A DNA stretch of 64,000 nucleotides, taken from JADLBR01 sp964651705. GTDB lineage: Bacteria > Verrucomicrobiota > Verrucomicrobiia > JADLBR01. A model generated the notes under the pieces. It searched no databases, was not told the DNA's origin, and worked only from the letters and a program-made list of their open reading frames with translations. The stretch's first letter is position 1; each line of letters opens with the position of its first letter. The stretch is from positions 25,809-89,808 of the forward strand of contig CAZYWZ010000008.1 in NCBI GenBank assembly GCA_964651705.1. The letters run 5' to 3'. Made by a program: the position numbers and the translations under genes. This document shows positions 52,928 to 63,096 of the stretch, in pieces.

Positions 52928-53277
52928 GGTCCCTCCCTGTGGCGCGATGCCAGCGCGTAGGGGTCGAGGGAGTCGACGTAGGCGATCTGATAGGCATTTT
53001 TGGCATCGGCGTCGGGGGACGGATCGTGCCGCAGGCCGAGAAGGAACCCGATCGCCACGGCCAGCGCGGGCGCGGCGGCCGCGAGTCGGAGATCCGCCGC
53101 CAGCCAGTTCACGGCCTCGCCAAGCCATAGCCAGCGGCTCGCGCGCCGTTCCTCCTGGCGGCGGATCCGATCCCAGACGGACCTCTGAAAGTCTAGGGGC
53201 AGGTCAACATCAGCCCTCCAGGCGGACAGTGCCCGCCGCAGCGAGGGATCATACTGCCTCTCGTCTTTCATCGCCAT
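52924..53277 (-). CDS. Small one-helix membrane protein, likely CnrY-like anti-sigma factor
   Basis: A 117-residue protein: about 65 charged N-terminal residues (DPSLRRALSAWRADVDLPLDFQRSVWDRIRRQEER), one membrane helix near 66-84 (LRLAAAAPALAVAIGFLLGL), and a short periplasmic tail ending DSLDPYAL...HREGP. This is the topology of CnrY-type anti-sigma factors that hold an ECF sigma factor at the membrane. The start of the metal-sensor gene overlaps its stop. I do not recognise it by sequence family; the role rests on size, topology and neighbourhood, including the ECF sigma gene about 2.9 kb upstream. Confidence 0.55.
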   Translation of the reverse strand: MAMKDERQYDPSLRRALSAWRADVDLPLDFQRSVWDRIRRQEERRASRWLWLGEAVNWLAADLRLAAAAPALAVAIGFLLGLRHDPSPDADAKNAYQIAYVDSLDPYALASRHREGP

Positions 53278-53352
53278 CGTTCCCTTTTCACTCTGGGCGC
53301 GGCCCGCAAGGGCGGATCCGGAGCCGCCCTCGGGGCATCGCCACTGCTTGTT

Positions 53353-53691
53353 TCAGGGCTTGCAGGCTGGCGAGCACACCATCGTGGTGCGGGTCTCCTT
53401 GCTTCCTGCCTTGGTGACCTTCACCACGAACTTGCATCCGGGGCAGCGGTGTTCCTGCACATACCGCACATGGTGGGCGCGTTCCTTCGTGTCCGCGGGC
53501 ACGCGCACGGCCGTGAGTCCGCTCTTGCAGTGCGGGCACGCCAGTTTCTGGCCGCCGCCGGCCTGTTTCACGGCGTAGATCGGACCGACCCCGAACCTCT
53601 CGCCCTTGGTCGTGTCCGCCGCCCGTGTCTGCGCCGCCGCCAGGGCCAGCCCCGCCATGGCGACCAGACTGATCCAACGACTCGTTTTCAT
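53353..53691 (-). CDS. Small exported Cys-rich protein with two CxxC knuckles
   Basis: 112 residues. ATG 53691 has AAAGGATGG upstream and opens a signal peptide (MKTSRWISLVAMAGLALAAAQTRA). The mature part has ACPHCKSG and RCPGCKF knuckles, spaced about 35 residues apart, plus CSPACKP near the C-terminus. Such CxxC pairs look like a zinc- or copper-binding double ribbon. It is a paralogue of the protein at 57461-57796. It sits between the copper ATPase and the anti-sigma-like gene. Function unknown; a periplasmic Cu(I) buffer or chaperone is an inference. Confidence 0.7.
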   Translation of the reverse strand: MKTSRWISLVAMAGLALAAAQTRAADTTKGERFGVGPIYAVKQAGGGQKLACPHCKSGLTAVRVPADTKERAHHVRYVQEHRCPGCKFVVKVTKAGSKETRTTMVCSPACKP

Positions 53692-53828
53692 TTGCTCGTA
53701 CCATCCTTTCGTTTTGTTCATCATGGGTGGCCATATCGACCGCCCTCTACCCTCTGGTACACCGCGACGGCCACCGTCCCTCAAAATATCTCGCAGGTCG
53801 GCGTGTCGCGCGCGCCCGGCCCTCCCGG

Positions 53829-56063
<2,235 letters not shown>

Positions 56064-56144
56064 CCGATTGTCGGCCTCGTCAAGCGGACGACCCCGGGTC
56101 CTGCCGGGGAAGCTCTCCGATAGCGGCAGTGGTCGGTGACCTTA

Positions 56145-56714
56145 TCACAGGAATGGCCCGAGGTGTTTCCGCAGCTCGGCCCGTGCGCGATAGAGGCGCA
56201 TCTCCACGGCCTTTCTCGAGCAGCCGATGGCGCGCGCGATCTCTTCCTGCGGGAGGCCCTGATACTCGGACAGGACCACCGCGACCCTCAGGTCTTCGGG
56301 CAATCGCGCCACCGCCGCGCGGACGGCCGCCGCCAGTTCGAGCCGCTCGGCTTCCACGTCGGGTTGGGGCCGTGTGTCGGGAGGGTCGGGGATGCCCTCC
56401 GCCTCGGATCCGCCGAGTCGATTGGTCGGGTGGCGCGCGAGCCAGCGGTTATGGTTGCGCGCAAGGTTGGCCGCGATCGTGAAGAGCCAGCTCCGGAAGC
56501 CGGAATGGGCCCGATAGCGATGCCGGGCCTCGTAGACGCGGACGAAAGTCTCTTGGGCCAGATCGTTCGCGACGCCGCTGTCGCCCACCATCCTCAGGAT
56601 AAAGCCGGCGACCGGCCGGGACCATCGGCCCATTAACTCATCCAGGGCGGTGCCATCGCCGCCTGCCAGGCGGGTCATCGCCGCTTCGTCTTCCTGTGGT
56701 GTATCGTTTTCCAT
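56145..56714 (-). CDS. ECF RNA polymerase sigma factor
   Basis: A 189-residue sigma-70-type extracytoplasmic-function factor. Region 2: DLAQETFVRVYEARHRYRAHSGFRSWLFTIAANLARNHNRW, the sigma2 DNA-melting and -10-recognition helices (in pieces). Region 4: LPEDLRVAVVLSEYQGLPQEEIARAIGCSRKAVEMRLYRARAELRKHL (in pieces) with the HTH. Start ATG 56714 has an AAGGA just upstream. It opens onto copA 81 bases downstream. By position it is the candidate partner of the anti-sigma-like and metal-sensor-like genes at 52.5-53.3 kb. Confidence 0.9.
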   Translation of the reverse strand: MENDTPQEDEAAMTRLAGGDGTALDELMGRWSRPVAGFILRMVGDSGVANDLAQETFVRVYEARHRYRAHSGFRSWLFTIAANLARNHNRWLARHPTNRLGGSEAEGIPDPPDTRPQPDVEAERLELAAAVRAAVARLPEDLRVAVVLSEYQGLPQEEIARAIGCSRKAVEMRLYRARAELRKHLGPFL

Positions 56715-56848
56715 TCCTTGTCCTCTTAAGCCGAGATGTTTTGGCGCGGGTGTGCTGGGGTCCACGCGAGGAATAGCCGGGGCGGATGGACACGCCCACG
56801 GCGCGTGGCGAAATGACCCGGCCGCTACGAGAATGCGGCCGCGCGGAA

Positions 56849-57220
56849 CTAGCAACGGAAGTTGCCGAAGAGGAGGAAGCGATGGGATCCGAGACCCGGC
56901 GGGTCATGGCCCCTTGGCGCGATGCCGGCAAAGCGGTGAGCGTCGGTCAGAGTCGCGACGACTGGCTGGGCCATCCATTTTCCATCGGGAGAAACAATCG
57001 GGATGTCGACTAAGGCTGGGCCCGGGGTGAGCAGATCGCGACTGCAGCCACAATCGCACGCGGGGGTGGCGGGGGCGCGCTCGGTGTCTGCCGCCCCGGC
57101 GCAGCAGGAATGGGACGTCGCGGATTTCGCCACTTTGGCCCATGCGTCGGCGGCGCAGCAACAGGACGGCGCCGCCAACGCGACGACCAGCCACGTGCAG
57201 ATTAGCGCGCGTGCCGCCAT
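56849..57220 (-). CDS. Small exported Cys-rich protein of the copper cluster
   Basis: 123 residues. ATG 57220, with AGGG about 10 bases upstream, gives a signal peptide (AARALICTWLVVALAAPS). The mature N-terminus is very Cys-rich: SCCCA, HSCCAG and ACDCGCS, followed by a Pro/Asp/Val-rich tail ending FGNFRC. No family is recognised. Cys clusters like these fit a periplasmic or lipoprotein metal binder. It lies 134 bases upstream of the sigma factor gene on the same strand. Confidence 0.6.
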   Translation of the reverse strand: MAARALICTWLVVALAAPSCCCAADAWAKVAKSATSHSCCAGAADTERAPATPACDCGCSRDLLTPGPALVDIPIVSPDGKWMAQPVVATLTDAHRFAGIAPRGHDPPGLGSHRFLLFGNFRC

Positions 57221-57331
57221 TGCTTTAACCCTAATGGACGCGACGCGGCTTGTCAAAGGCGGGGGTTGGCGGGAATGCCCGCGTCACTAGGGGAAGGAAG
57301 TTACCCCTCATGGCGGGTATTTCGGCTGGGC

Positions 57332-57395
57332 GGAACGTCGGAAAAAGGCCGGGGGCGGGCGCTGGCCCGCCCCCGGCGTTAATGGCCGACGTTCC
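57332..57395 (-). terminator. Rho-independent terminator nested in a larger palindrome
   Basis: Core hairpin: 13-bp arms GCCGGGGGCGGGC (57348-57360) and GCCCGCCCCCGGC (57365-57377) with a 4-base loop. On the minus strand it is followed by CTTTTTCC, a good intrinsic terminator for the Cys-rich gene at 57461-57796. Outer arms GGAACGTCGG/CCGACGTTCC (57332-57341, 57386-57395) surround it. A second small inverted repeat GATTGTTC/GAACAATC (57404-57411, 57423-57430) lies between it and the gene end. Confidence 0.75.
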
Positions 57396-57460
57396 CTAGC
57401 CAAGATTGTTCACGCGCGGGGCGAACAATCCGCACGGAGTGCCGACACAGCGTGTCCGGG

Positions 57461-57796
57461 CTAGCGTTTGGGGCAGGGGCAGCAGCGTTTCACCACGCAC
57501 GCCCTCATGAAATACCGGCAGTCCGGGCAACGGTATTCGGTCGTGCGGTATTGGCTCAACGGGGCGCAGCCGCCCTTCAGGTCCACGCGGACCGGGACGA
57601 GGTCCACCCTGCACGTGGGGCACTCATACACGTAGCAGAACTTCTTGCACTCTTTGGCGGGGCGGCAATCGGGCCCCGGGCCGACATCCAAGCGATTGCA
57701 CTTCGTCGTCGGGCGCTGCAACTGGGGCCCGGCCTGCAGGCACGTGGTCCCTAATGCCGCCACCGCGGCGACGCAGATCCAGTGGGTCAGTCTCAT
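57461..57796 (-). CDS. Small exported Cys-rich protein, paralogue of 53353-53691
   Basis: 111 residues with signal peptide (MRLTHWICVAAVAALGTTCLQA). The mature part has YECPTCRVDL and YRCPDCRYFM knuckles about 34 residues apart and a Cys-rich end (VVKRCCPCPKR); an extra CRPAKECKKFC precedes. The knuckles, the LVPVRV/LTAVRV stretch after the first one and the DVGPGPDCR/GVGPIYAVK start line up with the protein at 53353-53691, so they are paralogues. Start ATG 57796 has AAGGTG upstream. Gene ends in a terminator at 57348-57377, so it is a separate transcript from the sigma/copA operon. Confidence 0.7.
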   Translation of the reverse strand: MRLTHWICVAAVAALGTTCLQAGPQLQRPTTKCNRLDVGPGPDCRPAKECKKFCYVYECPTCRVDLVPVRVDLKGGCAPLSQYRTTEYRCPDCRYFMRACVVKRCCPCPKR

Positions 57797-58337
57797 GAGA
57801 TTACCTTCACCTTTCTGTTCATCGTTTCTTCGCGACCCTTGCGGTCGTTTCCAACGGAGTCGTCTGATCCGCCGCAAGCGGCACCACAGCAACTCCCTCG
57901 CCGATCACCCGACCGGCGGCTTGGCCCAATATACACCGGTGCCCCGGGGTTCCTTAATGACATTTTCTAATGGGCGGCACCTGCGCGGAAAAGTGTAACC
58001 ATCGGGTCACCGATGGGCCACGGGTGGGAACATCCACGGTCTGAAGACCGTGGCTACACCCGGAATTTTCGAGCGGGGGTGAAAATGGGGTTGTGGGGCG
58101 TCTGTGCCAGACGCCGACCCATCCGTCGCTGCCGTCTCGCAGAGACGGCCTACAAGATCTGTAGCCGGGATTTGGGAATCCAGGCTATTTTCGAGTCAGC
58201 CCCGCCGCCGGCGCGAGGCGGGGCTGACCTGATCGAGAACGCGGCGCGTCATTCCTGTGGGAAATTGCGCGGGTCCAAGACATATAGCCGGGGCTGGCGC
58301 TTGCCCGAATGGGGGTTTGCGGTTAAGGAAGATGGAT
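57797..58337. repeat. Large composite palindromic array upstream of the PH-domain gene
   Basis: A 541-base gap, no gene seen. 57797-57990 shows nothing I recognise and presumably holds the copper-gene promoter. Then: GTAACC-type two-hairpin unit (57995-58057: CCATCGG/CCGATGG and CCACGGTC/GACCGTGG, ending GGCTAC); ACCCGGAATTTTCGAG and GGGGGTGAAAAT (58058-58087, like a collapsed copy of the 33672 unit); hairpin GGCGTCTG/CAGACGCC (58097-58115) and GCCGTCTC/GAGACGGC (58131-58149), then CTACAAGATCTGTAG; and 58190-58266, with a 12-bp perfect stem GTCAGCCCCGCC/GGCGGGGCTGAC and the tail GCGGCGCGTCATTC. Confidence 0.85.
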
Positions 58338-58841
58338 ATGGCGCGGCGATATGGGGCACCCTGGGGACGGGCGTTGGCTTGGGCGACGATCTTGAGCTCG
58401 CTTCTTCTGATTGGCGTCACGGTATTCGCGTGTGTGGCGGTGGCCCGGGAGGGTGCGCCGGCTTTCGCTTTCTGGCTGTGCGCCTCCCTGCCGCTGATCA
58501 TCATCGGTTCGGCGCTATTCACGATCCGCGGCTACACGGTGGATGCGAACGGGCTCTTCGTCCACCGGTTGCTGTGGGCGAACCAGTTGCCGTGGTCGGG
58601 GCTGCGCGCGGTCGAGGCGGATCCCGAGGCGATGCGCCGCGGGATGAAGACGTGCGGCAATGGGGGGCTATTCTCTTTTTCGGGGAGATTCTGGAACAAG
58701 AAACTGGGGCACTATCGGGCGCTGGTGACGGATCCGTCGCGCGCGGTGGTGTTGCGGTACGAGGGGAAGACCGTCGTGGTGTCGCCGGATGATCCCGCCG
58801 CTTTCGTGGAAGAGGTGCGGCAGAAGATCGCGCGGGGGTGA
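58338..58841 (+). CDS. Small membrane protein with PH-like domain
   Basis: A 167-residue protein. Two membrane helices near the N-terminus (AWATILSSLLLIGVTVFACVAV and FWLCASLPLIIIGSALF) are followed by a soluble domain (GYTVDANGLFVHRLLWANQLPWSGLRAVEAD, then RAVVLRYEGKTVVVSPDDPAAFVEEVRQKI) typical of bacterial PH-domain/DUF-type proteins. ATG 58338 (or 58332) has AAGGAAG upstream at a good distance. Function unknown in the family. Coding runs directly into the VapB promoter region 98 bases downstream. Confidence 0.7.
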   Translation: MARRYGAPWGRALAWATILSSLLLIGVTVFACVAVAREGAPAFAFWLCASLPLIIIGSALFTIRGYTVDANGLFVHRLLWANQLPWSGLRAVEADPEAMRRGMKTCGNGGLFSFSGRFWNKKLGHYRALVTDPSRAVVLRYEGKTVVVSPDDPAAFVEEVRQKIARG

Positions 58842-58924
58842 GGGTCCGTTCGGCTGGGCGGCACACCAAAATGCCTTTCTGTCCCGCCTGCTGATGGCGG
58901 TTTGACAGCGCGGCCGGATAATAT

Positions 58925-58940
58925 ATGATGACGTTATCAT
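58925..58940. promoter_or_regulatory. Putative VapB operator overlapping the start codon
   Basis: ATGATGACGTTATCAT, an almost perfect palindrome (arms ATGAT/ATCAT) that ends on the first two bases of the vapB start codon. Just upstream GATAATATATGAT is AT-rich in a GC-rich context, as expected for a promoter. VapBC operons are usually autoregulated by RHH antitoxin binding to such palindromes, so this is the likely site; binding is not shown. Confidence 0.5.
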
Positions 58941-59160
58941 GAGAACGATTGTGGATTTACCGGAAGACCACCTGCGCGGGCTCGATTTATGGTGTCAGAA
59001 GGAGAAGATTTCACGAGCGGAGGCGGTGCGGCGCGCTGTGCGCGCCGCCCTTGCAAGTCGGGGTTCCGACCCCCGAAAGGAAGCCTTTGGCGCCTGGGCA
59101 CACAAAAAGGTGGACGGCAGAAAATTCATTGAGGCTCTCCGCGCCGAGTGGGACGCATGA
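58939..59160 (+). CDS. vapB: Ribbon-helix-helix antitoxin
   Basis: 73 residues. The N-terminal MRTIVDLPEDHLRGLDLWCQKEKISRAEAVRRAVRAAL (in pieces) is a classic CopG/RHH DNA-binding fold; the C-terminal HKKVDGRKFIEALRAEWDA is the short toxin-neutralising tail. The stop overlaps the toxin start by four bases (ATGA). No good ribosome site precedes the ATG; the AT-rich promoter is adjacent, so a leaderless or near-leaderless message is possible. It represses its own operon and blocks the PIN toxin, by family knowledge. Confidence 0.88.
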   Translation: MRTIVDLPEDHLRGLDLWCQKEKISRAEAVRRAVRAALASRGSDPRKEAFGAWAHKKVDGRKFIEALRAEWDA

Positions 59161-59516
59161 AAGCCGTCATGGACAGCGATGTTCTCATTGATTTCCTACA
59201 AGGGGACAGAAGAGCGGCAGAGGAGGTCGAGCGCTACGATGACCTCCTTTGCTCAGTGATCTCGTGGATGGAGGTCATGAGCGGAGCCGATTCCGAGGCC
59301 GAGAAGGCGGCAGCGAGGGGGTTGTTTGACTCCGTGCGAGTCATTGAATTGTCCTCACGGATCGCCCATCGTGCGGTCGAGGCTCGAAGTAAGCACCGGC
59401 TAAAATTGCCAGACGCAGTGATCTGGGCCACGGCGGACAATGAAGGTTGCATCCTCGTCACACGGAACACGAAGGACTTCGATAAGGACCATCCGATGGT
59501 CCGCATCCCCTACTGA
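59157..59516 (+). CDS. vapC: PIN-domain toxin
   Basis: 119 residues. The PIN-nuclease acidic residues are all visible: Asp in MDSDVLIDFLQ near the N-terminus, Glu in WMEVMSG near 40, Asp in KLPDAVIWATA near 93 and Asp/Asn in LVTRNTKDFDKD near 105-110. It cleaves specific RNAs (tRNA or rRNA) when free of VapB. The start inside the vapB stop is the standard VapBC layout. It ends 45 bases before the convergent FAD-oxidoreductase gene. Whether this pair is a stability element or on a mobile island cannot be told; base composition does not differ obviously. Confidence 0.9.
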   Translation: MKAVMDSDVLIDFLQGDRRAAEEVERYDDLLCSVISWMEVMSGADSEAEKAAARGLFDSVRVIELSSRIAHRAVEARSKHRLKLPDAVIWATADNEGCILVTRNTKDFDKDHPMVRIPY

Positions 59517-59561
59517 TCTCATCCCCCAACCGCCGCCAGTGCGAGAGGCCGACCGAATGCA

Positions 59562-62500
59562 TCAGAGGGCACGCTGCTTCTCCAGCACGGCCTGGGCGTG
59601 GCGGGCGAAGTGGCCGCGGAGGTCTTGGGTGTAGGCGCGGAGGAGTTTCTCGCCGAGCCCCTCGTGGTCGCCGCAGCGATAGAGGGCGCGGGCGAAGCCG
59701 AGTTCCATGAGGGAATCGCGGCGGGTGGCGACGGCGTTGGTGCCGCCCTTGGAGGCGGTATCTGCGGCGTGGGCGCTCTGGACGGTGGTGTGGACGTGGC
59801 CGGTCATGCCGGGTTTGGCGAGCAATTCGGCGATCTTGGGTGCGGCGGCGGGGTCGGCGAGGAACTCGAGGGCGAGGGCGACGGCGCGGTGGTGCGAGAA
59901 GGCGACGCCGGCGTCCAGGGCGGCGAGTTTGTCCAGCAGGATGGGCAGGGCGCGGCTATCGCGGGTGCGGCCGAGCGCGATGATCAAGCGATCCAACGGG
60001 CTGAGGGCGCTGCCGAATTGACCCATGGCGCGATAATCCCAGCCCGCGTCCCACGCGGTTTGGGCTTTCACCTCCGCGATGAGCGTATCGACGCCCGTGG
60101 CGTCACCGAGGATCGCGAGCGATTGCGCGAGGGCGAGTCTGGCGGCGGGATCGGTGGCGTCGGCATACGCCTTGCGGAGGCCGGGGAGCGAGGCATCCGC
60201 GTGGGTTAGGATGGCGGCGGCCTGCTCGGGGGTCGGGTGGCCGGAGGCGATGCCGGCGACCGCCGCGTCGATCTTCTCCTGCGGCAGCGGGAAGTTGTCC
60301 TTCTGTTCCAGCACCTCGGCGGGGATGTTTCCCGCCTCGACGAGATGCTTCTGCAATTCGCGGATCACGACATCGCGCGTGCCGGACTCGGACGAGGCGA
60401 CGAGAGCGGCGGCGACGCCTAGCCCATAGCCCTGGTTCTGGAGGTCGGCCTGCATGCGCACGAGGGGGAGGGCGTCGCGGTGGGCGCTGAGCCCGAGGCC
60501 GCCGACGAGGATGCCATCCAATCCCTGCGGCAGCGAGCAGCGATATGGCACGTCCACGTAGCAGCCGACCTTTTCGGGGTGGCTGATCTCCAGCAGGGGA
60601 TCGGTCGTGTACCCGTGCGAGTCGAAGTTGCTATAGGCGCGGAACAGGGTGTCGGGGTATGTGCGGCCGAGGAGCTGATCGCGCATCGTCAGGGTGAACT
60701 CACCGACGATGCGGCGGCGCTCCCGGGTGTCGATGAAGGGCTGCTGGTCGAAGGCGGAGGGGTACTTGGATTTCGAATAGACGAAGACGTGCCACATATC
60801 GAGCATGTCGGTCTCGTCGACGATGGTGAAATCGGTGTTGGTGTAGCCCTGGCCGAGCCATCGCGGGGGAAGGCCGGTGCCCTGGACGGCGAGCTCGGTC
60901 TCGTCGGTGTAGATGACTCGAGCTCCGGCGGCGGCGGCGATGTCGGCGTTGCCGGTGGTGTCGATGACGCATTTCGCGAGGACGACGCCGCGGCCGTTGG
61001 GGGTGGCGACGACCGCGCCGGTCACGCGGCCGCCCTCGACGAGCGCCCCGCAGCCGGTGGCGCCGAACCAGATATCGGCTCCGGCCTTGCGCAGTTCCCC
61101 GCGGTACCATTCGGCCTTCTCCTCGGGGTCCCACTTGTTGCCCGTGGGGATCGTGGCGGTGAACCCGACGCGGTTGCCCCAGTAATAGCTGCTGATCAAT
61201 CCCGCGGTGCCGACGCCGCCGAGCATGTACTGGTATTCGACCACGAGGGTCTTCGCGCCGCGGCGCGCGGCCGAGATGCCCGCGGGCGCGCCGGCGGTGC
61301 CCCCGCCGATGACCACGACATCGTAGCGGCCGATGACCGGCAGCGGGCGCTCGGGCTGCGGGATCGTGCTCCCCTTTTCCGCGGGACGGGCGCCCTCGAG
61401 GAATTCACGGACCTCTCCTGGGATGTTGGCCTTATCCTTGGCGGCGAGCAGGCGCGGGGATCGTGGGGCGGGCTTGCCGCGCACGGCCTCGGCGGCGGCA
61501 TTGCCCGCGCGCTCGCCGAGGGGGATGAGGTGGATGGCCCGCGCGAGGCGCGCGGCGTTCTCGGGGCCGACATCGGCGCGGGGACCCAGGATAACGATGT
61601 TGGCCGCGCCGGCGGGACGGAGGGCGTCGAGGGGGATGTCCCCGGCGCCGGCGGCGGGCTTCGAGACGGACGCCTCGCAACGGAACTGGGTCGGCGCCGG
61701 CTCGAACAACCATTCCGCGGCGGCCTGCTGGTTAGATTGGTAGGTGATGTCGCGGGCGAGCTGGTCGGCGGCGGCACGCGCGTTCCAATCGGGGCCCGCG
61801 ATGGGGAGGCCCAGGGTGTATTCGGTGACGCCGAACGGATCTTGGCTATGGCGGCCGAGGTAAGGGGGTTCGATGTTGCGGTGTTTCGCGCCTTGGGCCG
61901 ACGACGGCTCGCCGCCGATCACCGTGCGGCGGAATGTGAGTTCGGCCGCGGGCGAGGTTTTTGCCTTGGCGCCCGCGAGGCGCGCGAGGAGCGCGGGCTC
62001 GGTCGCGTCGATGAGCGTCTTGGCGAGAACAGCCTGGCGGCCGGCGCGATTCGAGACCACGAAGCCGCAGGGCTTGCCTTTCGCGTCGACGATCAGGTCG
62101 GTGGGGGTGCAGGCGTAGAGGAATTCGACACCGGCGTCCAAGAGGGCGCGGTCGAGGGTCGTCTTTACGTGTAGGGGGCGGGGCGCGCGGGCGCGCGCGG
62201 GTTCCTCGGGCGCGGTGGCGGGCCGCGTCACCTCGAGTTCGCCCAGCAGGATGCGCTCGGCCTCCTCGGCTTTCTCGACGAAGACCTTGAGGCGCTGCGC
62301 GGTCTCGCCGACCTTGGCGGCGACGACCGTCAGGCCTTGGCTTGGATTCTCGTTGTCGCCCTTGGCCACCTCGCGCCAGATGCCGCTCTCCTCGATGAGG
62401 ATCGTCACGCGCCGCACGATAAAGGCCTTGGCCGGATCGCTGGCCTCGCGATGGAACGCGATGAGCCTCACCTTGTCCACGGGCTGGGGTTGGCCGAGGT

Positions 62501-62981
62501 CGACGGTGATCTCGACGTGGCTGTCGAACTGCACGCTTTCGGTCTCCGGCTTGTTCCATCTGCCATCGGCGAGCAGGCTCGGGGGCGTCCGGTCGACGTG
62601 GGGTTTCTCGGAGGGGACGTCGGTCGTGTACGTGAAGGGCATGCGGTTCGGATCCGGCCCGCCAGCGCCCGCCTCCGGGTCGCTATAGATGGCCTTGGCC
62701 AGCGGGTGCTCCGGCGTCTCCCCCTCCTCGAGCCACGTGCGCAGCGTGGCGCACATGTCTTCCCCGAGGTATGGCCTCGGCGCGCAGAGAAAGACCTTCG
62801 CCCCAGACTTCGCCGCCGCCACCGCCGCGGCCACCGCGCCCGAGGTCCCCCCCGCGATCGCCACGTCGCACTCCGCCGCGATCGGGATCTCCCGCGCGGA
62901 TTCGCGCACGGCGTCGGCGCGGAGCGCCGGCAGCGCGATGTGGAGGGCGACGAGGGTCAGGGCGATGGGGTGAATGCGCAT
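59562..62981 (-). CDS. Double FAD-dependent oxidoreductase with discoidin-like insert
   Basis: 1139 residues with a signal peptide (ALTLVALHIALPALRADA). FAD-binding motif one: DVAIAGGTSGAVAAAVAAA near 40. Then a F5/8-type-C-like insert at about 145-265 (FDSHVEITVDLGQPQPVDKVRLIAFHRE, ILLGELEVTRP). FAD motif two: DVVVIGGGTAGAPAGISAA near residue 550 with MLGGVGTAGLISSYYWGN. The last third has helical HEAT-like repeats (ALAQSLAILGDATGVDTLI, ALEFLADPAAAPKIAELLA). Two FAD_oxidored halves in one polypeptide, exported, with a carbohydrate-binding-like insert, point to oxidation of a polysaccharide unit; the substrate is unknown. Confidence 0.8.
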   Translation of the reverse strand: MRIHPIALTLVALHIALPALRADAVRESAREIPIAAECDVAIAGGTSGAVAAAVAAAKSGAKVFLCAPRPYLGEDMCATLRTWLEEGETPEHPLAKAIYSDPEAGAGGPDPNRMPFTYTTDVPSEKPHVDRTPPSLLADGRWNKPETESVQFDSHVEITVDLGQPQPVDKVRLIAFHREASDPAKAFIVRRVTILIEESGIWREVAKGDNENPSQGLTVVAAKVGETAQRLKVFVEKAEEAERILLGELEVTRPATAPEEPARARAPRPLHVKTTLDRALLDAGVEFLYACTPTDLIVDAKGKPCGFVVSNRAGRQAVLAKTLIDATEPALLARLAGAKAKTSPAAELTFRRTVIGGEPSSAQGAKHRNIEPPYLGRHSQDPFGVTEYTLGLPIAGPDWNARAAADQLARDITYQSNQQAAAEWLFEPAPTQFRCEASVSKPAAGAGDIPLDALRPAGAANIVILGPRADVGPENAARLARAIHLIPLGERAGNAAAEAVRGKPAPRSPRLLAAKDKANIPGEVREFLEGARPAEKGSTIPQPERPLPVIGRYDVVVIGGGTAGAPAGISAARRGAKTLVVEYQYMLGGVGTAGLISSYYWGNRVGFTATIPTGNKWDPEEKAEWYRGELRKAGADIWFGATGCGALVEGGRVTGAVVATPNGRGVVLAKCVIDTTGNADIAAAAGARVIYTDETELAVQGTGLPPRWLGQGYTNTDFTIVDETDMLDMWHVFVYSKSKYPSAFDQQPFIDTRERRRIVGEFTLTMRDQLLGRTYPDTLFRAYSNFDSHGYTTDPLLEISHPEKVGCYVDVPYRCSLPQGLDGILVGGLGLSAHRDALPLVRMQADLQNQGYGLGVAAALVASSESGTRDVVIRELQKHLVEAGNIPAEVLEQKDNFPLPQEKIDAAVAGIASGHPTPEQAAAILTHADASLPGLRKAYADATDPAARLALAQSLAILGDATGVDTLIAEVKAQTAWDAGWDYRAMGQFGSALSPLDRLIIALGRTRDSRALPILLDKLAALDAGVAFSHHRAVALALEFLADPAAAPKIAELLAKPGMTGHVHTTVQSAHAADTASKGGTNAVATRRDSLMELGFARALYRCGDHEGLGEKLLRAYTQDLRGHFARHAQAVLEKQRAL

Positions 62982-63096
62982 GGGGAAAGGCTAGGGGAGC
63001 GGCCGGGCGCGAAAAGCCGAAAAGGACCCGCTGGAGATGCGCCGCGTGGGCCCGGTCCTGGCGAACGGGGCCCCTCGCGCGTCAGTCCAGCGCTTG

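Noticed and set aside
57332..57395. Considered as one more member of the palindromic repeat words.
   Set aside because: The core has a proper T-run on the minus strand directly behind a gene, so a terminator explains it better, although it is nested in outer arms.
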